Source of the DNA: Opisthorchis felineus
Taxonomy: Eukaryota > Platyhelminthes > Trematoda > Opisthorchiida > Opisthorchiidae
Direction of reading: 5' to 3'
Assembly (NCBI GenBank): GCA_004794785.1
Contig: SJOL01005532.1
Location: 200,921-264,920, forward strand
Length of the DNA stretch: 64,000 nt
The translations under genes and the position numbers were made by a program. This document shows, one piece after another, positions 1 through 12,259 of the stretch. Within the stretch, counting starts at the first letter, position 1, and the number at the start of each line of letters is the position of its first letter. The notes under the pieces were generated by a model. That model was not told where the DNA came from. It saw only the letters and a list, made by a program, of their open reading frames with translations, and made no database searches.

Positions 1-889
1 TGCTAGTGCTCGCCAGCTGTTGCAGATATGTGACAAAAACATCGTTTTGCAATCCCATGGTAGCGCACGTGGTATATGGCTGTGTCGAATAACTACTCAA
101 TTAAATTCAGTAAACCGGTCGGAATGGTCTGATTGCATTTGATGTGTATCAAAAAGTTGGTTATCTATACCGTTCCAACTTCAACTGTCTGTTTACATGC
201 TGAAAACCATTGGGTGAACAATGGATGACAACAGCGCGACCAGTTTTCTTTCTCCTGAAGTTATAGTTCTTTCGGTTGTATCGGAAGTGGCACAGCAGAT
301 CAGGGTGGTCCCGTAGGACATTCAGTGTAGCTTGAAGCTGATATAGTTTTACGGTAGTGGTAACGTCTCTCCTTCTTGCTTATTTGTTACAAACGTCTCC
401 TCTGACTTTTGTTTCAAACATAGCTTCTGTATACGAAAGGAAGTATGGATCCGTGCTTGAACAAACGACGAAATTGTTAGTGAGGAGAATGTTAGTACCT
501 TAGGTAGCATAGATGGCCTGCCAGGGTACTGATTGTTGTGCTGTGTCTATGAATGCACAAAGAGTTTTGTTACACCTGCTCCATGGTATGCTGTAGGGTA
601 CTGCTAACAGTTTTTGCGCATATGTGTGCAAGGTTGGCACGATGCTTAAAGACAATATTCCTGTGGAAATACCTTCCTTTAGATGATGCATCCATAATCT
701 CATTTATACATCTGGTCTAAGTACACCAGGAGATCCCAGACTATCTAACACAACAACGTTCGTTTATTAGTTTGATCGGAAACTTTTCCATGCTTTCAAC
801 TTGTGTGTAAAATATGTTTTAAAAACTACGTGTTTGGAAGTGGGACATGCATATGCAGATTACCCAGTCATGTCCCCATACCCCGATTA
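1..889. other. No gene seen
   Basis: No open frame here has splice signals, codon constraint or a recognisable domain. The longest frames are short and lack any motif. I see no repeat shared with the rest of the window. The stretch ends where the 3' tail of an RTE-like element begins on the minus strand. Confidence 0.5.
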
Positions 890-3110
890 AATCATAAGAG
901 GTAACACCATCATCATCATTATCAGCCCTAAGAACCGCGTACTTGTCGCACAGTGGTTGTAGTTGCCACAATTTCGTCCATCGGTGCTTTGGGGAGGTAG
1001 GGTAGGTAGGTGCGCATTGGAGGCGGGAGCTGATGAATTGGTGCGTATGTACAGGTCTGTCAGTGGACTGTCAAGTGGGGGGATTGGGAACGGAGCTATG
1101 CACTGAAGGCAATACCTTGGATGCACGAACGCCACTGAGGGTGCGACTGGGCCGTGTCTGACAATGTCTCCAACCATTGATGTGGCCTATCTCGGGGTCC
1201 CAATCCAGGAAGATGGCAATGACCAGCGCAGATGAGTTTGCTGGTAATGGCTCCCACTTTGCTGCCAAGTCATTGTTTGACCTCCCCTGGCCCGTTTCAA
1301 CGCTTTGCGTGGTTCTGCAAAAAAGAACCCTTCGGGGAGGTCGGTCGACTGGCATACGGAGCACGTGGCCAAGCCAGCGAAACCTATGCAGTGTGACCAG
1401 TTCATCTATTGTGGGCGAGTTATTTCTCTCGAATACCATTCGACGTATTTCAGAACTGCAGATCCGGTGTTCCCACCAGACTCGGGCAATGCTTCGGAGA
1501 CATCGATGGTCAAACACTGAAAGTCTTTTGACGCCCCCGGCGTATAGCGGCCAGGGTTATGGCCCCTATAATAACATAGATCGCACCGTAGCATTGTAAA
1601 CTCGACCCTTGACGGTTAAGCTGATGTCACGTCTACGCCACATGTGACACAGGCTCACAAAAGCTCCTTGGGCCCTCCCAATCCGGATGGAAATATCATC
1701 TTTCGCTAGACCACCGGGACTGATGCACCCACCCACGTAGGCAAACTTGCCTACTACCTCAGTCGGTTCATCCGCAAGCATGAGGCTAGGGCTCGAGCCT
1801 ACCCAGTCTTGCAGTGTCACTTTACCCTTTGCAGGTGTGAGGCACATGCCAAACCATGAGGCAGAATTATCTAGATTATTTAATATTGTGTGCATTATCG
1901 CGACATCAGACCGAGAAGAGCTATGTGGTCTGCGTACTCGATAGCTGTGAGCGAACGCCCCGGGAGCATTTTGACCCCACAGGCATTAGAGACTGATAGT
2001 GAGTCGTCCATAATCGTATCAATGATGAAGTTGAAGAGCAAAGGTGAGAGTGGACAGCCTTGCTTGACAGTACTTGATGTTGTGAACTCAGGCGAGGGTT
2101 TCCCGTAGACCTTCACACGTCTGAGGGAGTTGGCGTACAGTGCCTTGAGGAGGGTCAAGATACCGCCATAGTGCTTGACGGTATACAGAGTCAAAGGCAG
2201 CTTTCAAGTCAAGGAAGATAACCACTGTTGGTCGCTGGAAGCAGTGCCATTGTTTTAAAATCTGTCGGAGGATTCAAATGTGGTCGATGCATCCTCTTGC
2301 AGGACGTATCTGGCTCTGTCTCTCCCTGTGTTCAGTCTAACTTCGAATGATAAGACCAGAGAGCATCTTCGATCCCACAGCTACCGGGCTGACGCCACGG
2401 TGGTTCCTACACGGCGTCCGCGTACCCTTTTTGAAGACTGGGATAACTGTCGACTCGGCCCATTCTGCAGGCACCTTCGCTTCGTTCCATATAGCACCAA
2501 TAAACTTTGCCAGATGGGTCACCAGGGATTCTCCGACTTCTTTGAAGAGGGCTGGATACAGACCGTGCGGTCTTGGTGCCTTCTCACGTTTCAGTACGGA
2601 CATGTCGTACTTTATTTCTTCTTCCGACGGGCGAGTAGTGTTTTCATTCCATTCGTCCGTATGCACTATCTCCACAAGCTGTGCTGCAGGAGGCCAGCTG
2701 AACTGTTCTTTTAAGTGTTCGGCCCATCTTTCCAGTCGACGTTTGCGAGTGAAGTAATGAGCCATGTTTTTTACTTATCGTTTCACTGACGGTTGCTTTT
2801 ATAGAGCCAGTCAATCGTATCAGTTGGTATAGAGCACGGCTGTTTCCGGTAGCAAAAGCCTCCTCCATCTCCCGAGCTTTCGATGTCCACAAGAGCTCTC
2901 AGTCTTTCCTTAGACTCTTCACTATTTGGCGTTTAAGGGATTTGCGCGCCGTCGTACTCGTATCGATTTCCTGGCATCAGTCATGGATAGCGATCTCGAC
3001 GACATCCAGTGGTCTTGTGATCAAATCGGAGAAGTCGGGCAGACAGCTTGGGTCTTGTATGCGTGTTTCGGAGACGCATATTCTGGAGAGAAACCTGGAC
3101 ATTTTTGTGG
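890..3110 (-). mobile_element. RTE-like LINE, copy 1, dead and internally deleted
   Basis: This is a decayed non-LTR retrotransposon read on the minus strand. Recognisable pieces, 5' to 3', are: a scrap of APE-type endonuclease (SETRIQDPS-like, about 3,045-3,085), the RT N-terminal part around 2,340-2,890 (RWAEHLKEQFSWP; VIPVFKKG), the RT core at 1,895-2,194 (KQGCPLSPLLF, then YADH where YADD is expected), the thumb region at 1,566-1,895 (YVGGCISPGG; WRRRDISLT) and the C-terminal domain at 1,071-1,517 (FDHRCLR; FRWLGHVLRM). It ends near 900 in a short GAT-rich tail. The copy at 50.4-53.4 kb is nearly identical and shares the catalytic D-to-H change, stops and frameshifts. Relative to that copy about 447 bp of endonuclease and linker are missing. 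The RTE clade is inferred from sequence style and tail. Confidence 0.9.
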
Positions 3111-6100
3111 AAGAGCCTGCCTCACAGAAAATTCGACATTATACGCACAGACTGATAACTTAAATTTATTTATTGCCACTATATTTAGTGAAACAAAATT
3201 TCTACCTCAGCTTGTCGGGCCTGCTTATGAAATCAATATGTGAGAAAAAGTGGGGGTTACTGCTCACCACATTAAAAAATGCTAGCACGCCTGGTGGTAC
3301 CGTGTAATCTCCAACTATTTCTAGAACCGGTATCCGGCATGCATACCACATACGAAAACTGTTCCAATCTGGAAAAAAGCACGACAGCCATTGACTACCT
3401 GAACACGATTATCAGAGATATATCAATGGTCAAAACGAGAGTTAACCGATACGGACATGAAACAGAGTGACCCGTTTAATAGTGGGTTAGAATGACAGTC
3501 AAAGGAAACAATTTCAAGAAAACTCGTTGTAGCTTTCACTGGTTCGGTACCATCTCGCTCGGCTCTGTTTATCGCAGTATTTAACGAGCAGACTAAGGCG
3601 CACCACCTGCTGTGATTGATTTGTTGGTGGTTGCGAGATTTGTAGAATGCACGTTCACAACACGTTTGAACTTTCGTCGTGATGTCCCAGCACAATCATT
3701 CTGGCGAGTCCACACTAAAGGGGGGAAGCACCGGACTCGAGTTTCACTTTTACTAGAGCTAATCGGCAGCGCGTGTCCTTGGCCGTGCCGGCTTTTGAAC
3801 TCAGCACATCGGACATACGGGGCGAGCATGTTAACACCACTCCCCAGCTCACTTTGGACACTCTGAACAGGCGGACATGCTCACAATTCAGTGATGTGAG
3901 TGGTAGGCCCGACACCTCGAACGACGATCCAATAACATACCTTGGTTGATTCGATCGGCTGGCCTGCTTGTCAGGACTTCTCAGTCAAATGACGAGACAA
4001 ACGCTTGATTAATACTTTGTTAGTCACACCAAACATCGTGAAATAAGCTAAGTGTACACCATTTTAAGGTGTGGTGAACTGATCGCAAACGTTTCGCTCC
4101 GCGTAAGCTGTGCAGCCGTTTAAGCCTAGCTAGGGTTACGTAGCTTATCGCATTTACACGTACTTCACATTGGAGTAGGTCCTCAGATGAACAGAAAGCT
4201 TGGGAGTTCGGATGGAATGATCATCATTGGCAGGAAACGAAGTTGGAACAACTAGTAACACAGGCCGGCTTGTTAACCGCTATTTATGGAATCAAGCCGT
4301 CTGGGCATAAATCTCAAGTAAAGCTTAAGGTTGTGCTGACGTACGAATCCAATAATCACGACATATTGATCACGGGCGAATTTCATGGGTCAGGGTCACT
4401 ACCGGAGTCTCCTCGCCCACTGGATGCTATTTCGAACTTACATGGTAATGGCACCTAGGCGATTGGTGGGAAGATTAGTGCTAAGGTGATCGGTAGATGA
4501 GCGGCAGCATCAGGGGAGGATGATGCATGGGACATACTGAATTCTATTCCTATCATCTTGCGATATGAAGATGTTTACTTTTATCTCGTCGCCTAGAATG
4601 TCGTCACGTTGGGAGAGAAACCGTGGTTTAGCGGTTCGTTTATTCACCACTTTAGTAATTATGGTACTGAACATCGAAAGGAGTCTGTAATTGGACATTT
4701 TGAGATTACTGCAGTCGATGAATTGAATACAGGGGCACCAGTTCCTTGTTACCTGCTACATGCCGGAATACAGAGCCTTTTGTTGACATCTCCGATGAAA
4801 TGTTCATTGAGACTTGCTTCCAGAACGATTTAAGCGGACTCAAATGTTTTCTAGGCCCGGGCGTTGTTTCATTCTTTAGGAAACGACAGGTCAGCTGACT
4901 CCATTTAAGGTAAGTTAGTTACCATTTCTTCCCAGCCTCCAAGCTCGGGAAGCATGAAGTAGTCATTCTTATTACCATGTTCACATTCATTCTCAAAGGC
5001 CGAGTGGCATTTATTTTCAATTTTTCAGATGCAGATATGGTGCCAAATACACCCTCACTACTGGCTGCAGTTAACTGACTGAAACATCACTTAGATTTTT
5101 TCAGTTTCTCTCTTGCTCACCCTCCGTGTGTAGTGCGTGGAAAGTTATTGGTCCTCACCAGAATATGGCTTACGAGAGCAGACATAATGCGCCTACCTTG
5201 AGGTGCAAAATTCTCATGTGCTGATTCGCTGAAAACCGTAAGGTCCAACTGAATTGAATTCAAAACTATGTCTGGCAGGAAATACAGAACGCGTAGTTTA
5301 GAAGGAATATTTGCTGAGTCATGAACATCGAATGGTTTGTATACTACTGAAAACGACATTGACATCATTTACTAAAGGGCAAACGCAACTACTGCATTAC
5401 ATTTCACACTCCATCGAGAAAGGATCATGTCTAATGCTTGTCAAGTCATAACAACTCCGAAATTTCCATCACTGAGGACCAGTTGAACTCATTCGAATAG
5501 CCTGGTGTACAGAAATGTGACATCTACTTCGGGTTTCATTTCTCGCAAACCTCCGAAAACGTGACGGCTGGCCGAGTTGCTTATGGTGATTATCCGTATG
5601 GTTACTTTCCGCATCTCAAAAAATGACTGTACCTCAGTTGACTATATTGTTTATTAGAGGCCACAATAAACAACCATCAAGGATTAGAGGAGAGCTGGGA
5701 CAAGACTACATCCTCAAATATTAAGTTTGAAAATTATTGGTTATCGTCCGTGAAAGTGCATGCACCTGCATGCGCAATTACCGACGTCGTACTAAGATTA
5801 GGTTGTTGATAGCCTCCAGAAAAGAGAAGTGGTGCGACTACCAAATAAGACCGGCTCAAAACAAACTGAATGGTTTAAAGCATCAATTTGTCGTCGGAAC
5901 AAAACACCACATTAACTGCTTTATTTGACTGAAATCTTTCCTTCACAAAACCCACGAGTCAGACGGGTGGGAGTCTCCCTTCGAAAGAGGCATTTGGTCT
6001 TGTAAGACTCTGTATAATGTCTGTCTTCCGGCTCAGTACGGCGTCACTAATTTCAGCCAACATTTCATTCTGAAATCGTGGCCAACCGATACCAGAAGGC

Positions 6101-6170
6101 CAAGGAGTATTGCACAGCTCTTTCATCCCGATTGAGAATCGACAGCGGTGGGCAACTCACGAATATCTTC
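3111..6170. other. No gene seen
   Basis: Several short frames (for example 3,593-3,829 on minus and 4,243-4,458 on plus) show no known motif and no convincing splice-site pair. I recognise no repeat here. Confidence 0.45.
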
Positions 6171-6174
6171 AAAA

Positions 6175-6350
6175 TTATGAAAACTTCACAACAAACTTAT
6201 GAAGCATGAGATATCTCGAATATCGTACCATCCGTAACATGAGGCTGTCTTTATGCAGCGTATAAATAAACGACAGATTCAGCTGAGATTCAACTGAGTC
6301 TCCCGTTAAAATCAAACTGTTATGCAAATGAGGGAATTTGGTGATTATCG
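6175..6350 (+). repeat. Hammerhead-repeat family, partial copy
   Basis: The copy shares with those at 21.8, 33.7-34.0 and 40.2 kb the blocks ATATCTCGAATATCGTACC, CAGATTCAGCTG, GAGTCTCCCGT and ATGCAAATGAG, in the same order. The part downstream of ATGCAAATGAG, which would carry the ribozyme, has diverged beyond recognition. Orientation is given relative to the ribozyme strand. Confidence 0.75.
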
Positions 6351-6749
6351 GTTCCATCCTGCAAGCCCTGCACAGGGCTTTGGACACTCATGTGCAGATA
6401 AATGCAGTGTTCTCTCCCATCGCATGTAAAATGAAGACCACCTCTTAGTTGAGAGTTCGTCGAGCACAAAATTTAACCAAAATTATGCCAACTATATCGT
6501 CGTCATAAAACAGTCACTTGCTGGTCACTGAAAGTACGTGCTAAGATCGTATTTAACTCAAAATGCCTACGGTTGTTGCGGGACGAATGAGTTGAGAAAT
6601 GCAACCTTGAACACATTAACCGTTTGCAGCCCCAATTTCAAAAAAGCAAATTGAGCTCTGTTACTGGTGCTTAATAAATCCAAGTAACGTTGAGACAGTT
6701 TACTCACCAAATATAATAAACGTTTACTCTTTGAAACTGTGTAGCTAAA

Positions 6750-6880
6750 AAGGAGTTAAATGCAAAAGGAGACTATCAGTTGAGTATCCTGTGAAAACCC
6801 ATTTGATATGCAAAAGAGTGCATTTATCCAGGCTTTATCCTGTTCGTCGGCATGATGAGGACTTGGTCACCAGTTGCTTT
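6750..6880 (+). repeat. Hammerhead-repeat family, diverged partial copy
   Basis: The blocks GTTGAGTATCCTGTGAAAAC and GATATGCAAAAGAGTG match the middle of the family. Further on, GCATGATGAGGAC is a possible remnant of the CTGATGAG core, but no GAAA arm follows in register. This is an old and shortened copy. Confidence 0.5.
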
Positions 6881-7384
6881 GAGGTGAAGGCGCACCGCTG
6901 CTGATACGTACCCTGCAACATCTGCGTCCCCATAGAAACGTAAATGGTTGGAACAACTTTTGAACTAGGCATGTGGGGTTACAAGAAAAAATGGCATTTC
7001 GGTCTCTAATTGTATCCTGCGTTTATCGCCGACTGTGAGCAATTGCGGAGTGTGCTTGGCCCATCAGTAGTACATTTTTTGCCAACATGAAATTAACTTC
7101 GACCCCAGAACCAATACCTCAGTAAAAAAAGACACTCCCACTAAGATCTCTATAAAATAGAGTGAGGAATGGCGTGCTAACTGGCACATGAAGCAAGGAC
7201 ACAGGCCGGAAGGTATCTGCATGTACGTGTGAGAACGTGCACAAACAAATTGATTGTTCGGCTATACTGATTACAAAAACACGCCATCACTAAAAGCTCG
7301 TCTGATAGGCTTGTTTGGGATTTGGAGTGAAGTTTAACGTAAGTACACAAGTTAGTGCCTGGGAGAGCATGTATCTTATTGGGT

Positions 7385-8400
7385 GCAGTTGGCCTAACAT
7401 CACCGTATACGCCTCCTCTCGTGGACGTGTGCAATTCTACGTCAAATCCTCTTCTGAGTTCACCACTCCCAGTAGTTTCCGGCAGTTTTCTTCTGCCGCC
7501 CTTCCTCTTCATCTTGACTTGCTTGACTTTTCTTTACCTACCTCTAACACTTTGGGGATCAAAATATTTCCGATGCGTTCGCTCACGGATTTTGAGTACT
7601 CTAGTAACATTGATCTCTTTGGAAAGGACCCTTTAGTAGTGCAAAGTATTTTAAATAGCCCACATAGTTGTGCTGCACAGTTCAGCACACTTTTCGAATC
7701 TGCATGAGTGGGTGTGATCGAACCCTAACATCGTGCTTGTAGATGAACCGATCGATGTGGTAGATAAGTTCCTCTATCTAAATAGCCGTATAAGTCCCGG
7801 GGGAACGACAAAAGACGGAACCGCTCCTTGAATTGGAAATGCCAGGATAGCGCTTTATAACCTCCGACATTTGTGGCACCGACGTGACGTCAGTTTAACT
7901 ATCACGAGTAGAGTTTAAGAAGCCGCAGTCCTACTTTATGGATCAGAGCCATAACCACTGCGTGCAGATCTCTGTGTTTGATCATCGATGTTTTCGAGGC
8001 GACTCGCGGATCTGGTGGGAATATCAGATCAGTACTGCTGAAGTGCTCTAGATGGTCTTCGGGGGAATCCACTGTTCCCCGGTAGATCAGTTAGCCACAA
8101 TCCACAGTTTACGCCGATTGGGCCAAGTACTTATGTCACAGGACACTTTGCACCGTAGAACTCTCTTCCTCCAAACTTGCTTCGGATGGAAATGACTGAG
8201 GAACGGTCAGTCCGTGACTTGGCAACGAAGCCTGAATGCCCGTACCAGTTAACTCAGTTACGTTGGTGACTGCCGTCGCCTCGGATGGGTACCGCAGGAC
8301 AAGACAAACCGATGGTTAGTGACCCTGACCGATATGGCTGTCACCCAGCCAATAGCATTGCTGCATCAAAACTATAGTCTTCACTCAATAGCCCTTCCTT
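7385..8400 (+). mobile_element. RTE-like LINE, copy 3, old 5'-truncated fragment
   Basis: The fragment corresponds to the RT core through the C-terminus of the elements at 0.9-3.1 kb and 50.4-53.4 kb. Visible pieces are SSSEFTTPSSFRQ near 7,445, the eroded active-site block SLTDFEYSSNIDLFG near 7,590, VDEPIDVVDKFLYLNS then RISPGG near 7,740-7,800, NLRHLWHRRDVSLTI near 7,860, a FDHRCF block near 7,980, and the terminal DKTNRWLVTLTDMA block near 8,310. Multiple stops and frame changes interrupt it. It is much more diverged than the other two copies, so it represents an older insertion of a related subfamily. No trinucleotide tail is visible. Confidence 0.8.
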
Positions 8401-10035
8401 TCTGTCATACTGGACAGACAGCTCTGTTTGTCACCAATGCACAGATTAGGCTATCAGTTCCAACCCGTAGGTTTCGTTTACCTATTGCTCTTATCGTAAG
8501 TAAATGACGCTGTGACAGCTGAAACCGTTGCATTTCAGTGACGGTTTGTAGGCGAAAAAATGAGCTGATACTTGCGATAAGTTCTCCAGATTGCGATTCA
8601 AAACACCTAAAGTATCAGTCTTGTTCACAAGGTAGTCGTATTGTAGTCTTAATCTATGATAGTTATTGCAATGTAGTTTTTGATGGAGATGTTGGTAGAC
8701 AGAATGAATACTGTATCTGGAGTTCATGTTTGGCTCTGATGCGACGCTGTCCAATCTTTGTTTCGGGATTGTGTTTTCCGTTTTCAGGAAATGATGGGAC
8801 GTTCAACAACCGATAAATCCGATAGCTCCCAAAGTAAGTTGTCGGTCCTCGACCGGGGTTTCGGCAGTTCTTCCGAGTTCTACTTCGGTAAAGTTGGGGG
8901 TTAAAAGATTTCTTCCCAAAATCCGAACCACCTGACGAAAACTTTTTATACGACTGCCTTGACTTCTTAGACTCCTCTATTTTGTTGGCACTCCTGATTG
9001 AAGTCGGATCATTGAAGTCCCTATCCTACAAAAACAACATTGCAACTGCAGTAATTCCGAGCTTTCGTGAAATGGACTATCCCACTGGTCGGCGTGGTAG
9101 AAGTGTCTAATACCGATGCATCGGTTGGTCATCATTGGTGGAACGGCAATAGTATCGAAAAGGGCGAAATCATTTTTGAATTACTATTGATCGTGGCTCC
9201 TTTATCTGCTTACGTTAAAAGAACATGTCCGAATGTAGTGCACGCCAGCTGCGTGGACATTGGTTAGTTAGGTCTCGGTCCACGTGATGCAACCGTTATA
9301 GTGAAGCGTGTGTGTGTGCATCAAATACCTATTAATAAATGAAACTACTAAGTACTCGTGTGTCGAAATATTGGGTGAGTTTATTGGTTGATCTGTTCAC
9401 CGAGTTTGGCAACTAACTTGCAAGTCAATTGCCAACCCCGATGAACAGATCAACAGTCCCCTGATCAAGAACCAACCACTGGATGTGCCCAGTACATACT
9501 GGAAGGGCAGCAACAAATACCTAGTAACTATTGTAACTTTCTAAAACTATGCTCGGTCGGAATAAGCCGTCTGCCAAATGGCGTTTTTGGTGTTCACTTA
9601 GGGCCTCAAACGGTGAACAGTTTCCTTTGGAAGCCACTGAGTATATCCACCTTCTTCAGTGGCTCGGAGCAGCTTACAATGGTAAGCTCAATCTTTTGGT
9701 TCGGGCTATAAGGTGCCCTCCTATAAGCATAATAATAACACTACTAGGACACACTTTGTAAACTTGTCGGACCAGTTGTATGAATTACAAACAACCAGTG
9801 CAAATAACTTCATTTGGTTCAAGAAGCAAATCACTGATGGGCACCAATTTATTGCTACACCGTTGACGGATATATGTGCAGCCACCAAGCAGCGTATTTT
9901 TAAATCAAGAGAACTCAAGTTCAAGAAACTGCTCCTTCTGAGAATTCGCTATGGTTTGGAGGCTGTGGTTATGGACAGACAGGCTTAAATCGAAAATATT
10001 ACCTTAATCGGATATGGTGGTCGGAAGTTTTAATC
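8401..10035. other. No clear gene; possible Penelope 5' debris after 9,540
   Basis: I see nothing recognisable in 8,401-9,540. The frames at 9,549-9,761 and 9,713-9,988 (+) sit directly upstream of the Penelope RT on the same strand and might be its N-terminal region (FVNLSDQLYELQ). I cannot confirm this by motif. Confidence 0.35.
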
Positions 10036-10039
10036 AATA

Positions 10040-11390
10040 GACCAGAAAAAAACGTTTTCAGCCTAGAAAACTGAGTGGGTAATGATGTTGATTTGCTCCT
10101 TGTACACGGATGGACTGAAGAAACGAACAAACAGGTATTCACTGGCAGTTGGTTTCTCTATACCAGAAGTTTATGGACTCCCGAAAGCACGCAAGTCTGT
10201 GGTACCTCTGTGACCGATCTTGACCATGTCCAAAGCTCGGCATCATAAACTGGTCCAATGGTTATTTATTAACCTGAAGCCGATTATTCAGAAAATTGAC
10301 AGCTATAGCTAGACTCCACTGGACTGTTGAAAGCCGTAAATATGAAAGACAAATAGCCGTGCTTTGTAGATGATTAGTCGCTGTTCGTGATATTCCTTTC
10401 CTTAGAAGCAGTGACTTATTGGGTGATTTGATTATCTCGGAGGATGCTCAACTTGTCATTCCAGTGAAGATTCTAAAGTGCCTGCTAATACCGCGGACTT
10501 TAAATATCGGATTCAAGTTCCAAAATTTATCCTACTAATGAACTGGTACAGTGACCATGTAAATTTCATTGAAGGCATTTCTGGTATAGAGAGACAGTAA
10601 AACAACTTCATATGAAGGATGGTTTATTATAAGCGGCATGCAGATGACACGCTGGTCATTTCTAGTGGTAAGGCACCAGTCATGGAATTTTCATCCAGCG
10701 TCTCGGTGGTATTCATCCGGATCTCAGTGGCCTGTGGAGAAGAACCTGATAACTGCCTCCCCTATTCAGACATAATTCTCACAAGTAGACCCTATGGATC
10801 ACCTAAACGCAACGTTTAGAGAACATCTACTTGGACGATTACGCTTTAAACCTTTTAAATAGAAAGATAATGTCGCCAAAACTTTGTTCTTGAAAGCATG
10901 TTGGAGCTGCTTACTAGATCCACTTGAAACGTAACCAGAGCTGCTCACAAACACTCTAAGGGGGAATTGGAGTGAATCCTAGGCAGTCCACCAAACGACA
11001 TACTAACATGGGACAAAAACTGCCTAAATGTGGCATTGTTTTCAACAAGACTGTACCAGTAGGACTGTCCATCAAATCGGCTGAGTTAACTGTTTGGACA
11101 ACTGAGCGCCTAGTGTCGGCGCTAAAAAGGACATACGATGCTGCTCGGACTCCAAAGCGTAACTCAAGGATTGCTGCTAGCATCAGTCAACACAGGCAAA
11201 CGTACCGTGCATGAGTTCACATGAAGCTGCGGAGAAAGTGACACAAGCAGAACCGATAGGCATCTTGTTGTCAGGAAGTTCTCTGGATCCAGACCTTAAT
11301 AACGGACGAAGGCTACTGGCGTTGCCACTGCCTAAGCTGCCGCAGTCAACTATTCGTAAACCACGGGTCAGAGAGTTCATTTGACTTCAG
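10040..11390 (+). mobile_element. Penelope-like retroelement A (RT + GIY-YIG), degenerate
   Basis: Penelope-like elements copy through an RT fused to a C-terminal GIY-YIG endonuclease. Here the RT fingers motif appears near 10,165 as EVYGLPKARKSVVPL, followed by stop, PIL, then HHKLVQWLFINLKP. A second RT block near 10,390-10,500 contains DAQLVIPVKILKCLL. The catalytic YVDD block is HADDTLVI at 10,638-10,661, followed by DNCLPYSDIILTSRP. A linker near 10,965 precedes the endonuclease remnant (GIVFNKTVP near 11,035, then TPKRNSRIAASISQH near 11,150). The C-terminal tail runs to a stop around 11,383. Frameshifts, stops and loss of the first Y of YVDD show it is inactive. No terminal repeats were resolved. 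Confidence 0.85.
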
Positions 11391-11470
11391 CGTTCAGGGT
11401 TCCGTCCAGTGATAAATAAAGAAACGGTCGATCCAGTTGTTCCGTGTGGCCGGAAAATAAGCTAGTGCGT

Positions 11471-11498
11471 ATATGTATATATATATATATATATATAC
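11471..11498. repeat. (TA)n microsatellite
   Basis: Nearly pure alternating TA of about 28 bp, just downstream of Penelope element A. Confidence 0.9.
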
Positions 11499-12255
11499 AT
11501 GCCATCCAACCTCGTTTTAAGATGCATTTTGTTGAGAAAATGTATTCTTTGTCAAGCTCGGCGAACAGACCAACTTCTCAAGATGACGAAGATTTATTCT
11601 AAACTCATCCTCTGTTTTCAGTACATTTCCGAAAAGAAGCTGTTGCGTTATAACATTGTTGGACCCTATAAGCATATAAATATAAAGGTACACATACTTG
11701 GTGTACCTTGTACCAACAGTTTGCGCTCAAAAGAAGTGCAAAAATTGAAGGTCACATGACAATATGCGCAAAGTGACGAATCATCACTGATTATATATTT
11801 TTCTCGTCTGAATATTATGGTGATGGTCACAAAAGAATGCTGTATTCTAGCGCCTTCAACCTGTAGAACGAATGCCGCGAGTTCATTCAGCCCTATACAG
11901 TAGGCATGAGTGTGCATGGAAATGAAGTGGCAATTTATACAAAGAATGGAACATAGCTGATTTTTTGATGTCATATCCGCAGGTACGTGATAAATGTATA
12001 GAGTAATCGAATTTATTCAAAAGGAAGAATTTCTGTTGATTGCAAGCCGGGCCATTAGGATTGTGTTATATGTATTATTACTATAAATCAGTCCAAAACC
12101 TGTCGAAAGACAACCTGATAACACTATGAATACTGTGCAGTACGAAAGTAGTGGGTCTTGATACAAGTCCAAAGTTGATATGGTGTCAAGAGTGCTGCAG
12201 TATCAGATGTGAATCCAGAGAAGTTAAACACTTGTTGGGACGTCTGAAAAGGCAT
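11499..12255. other. No gene seen
   Basis: Two overlapping open frames (11,499-11,759 on plus, 11,666-11,974 on minus) lack recognisable motifs. This is a spacer between two Penelope remnants. Confidence 0.4.
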
Positions 12256-12259
12256 CTAG

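Noticed and set aside
1177..1599. Long plus-strand frame of 140 codons, also mirrored at 52,659-53,081 on minus.
   Set aside because: It is antisense to the conserved LINE C-terminal domain and is a shadow frame.
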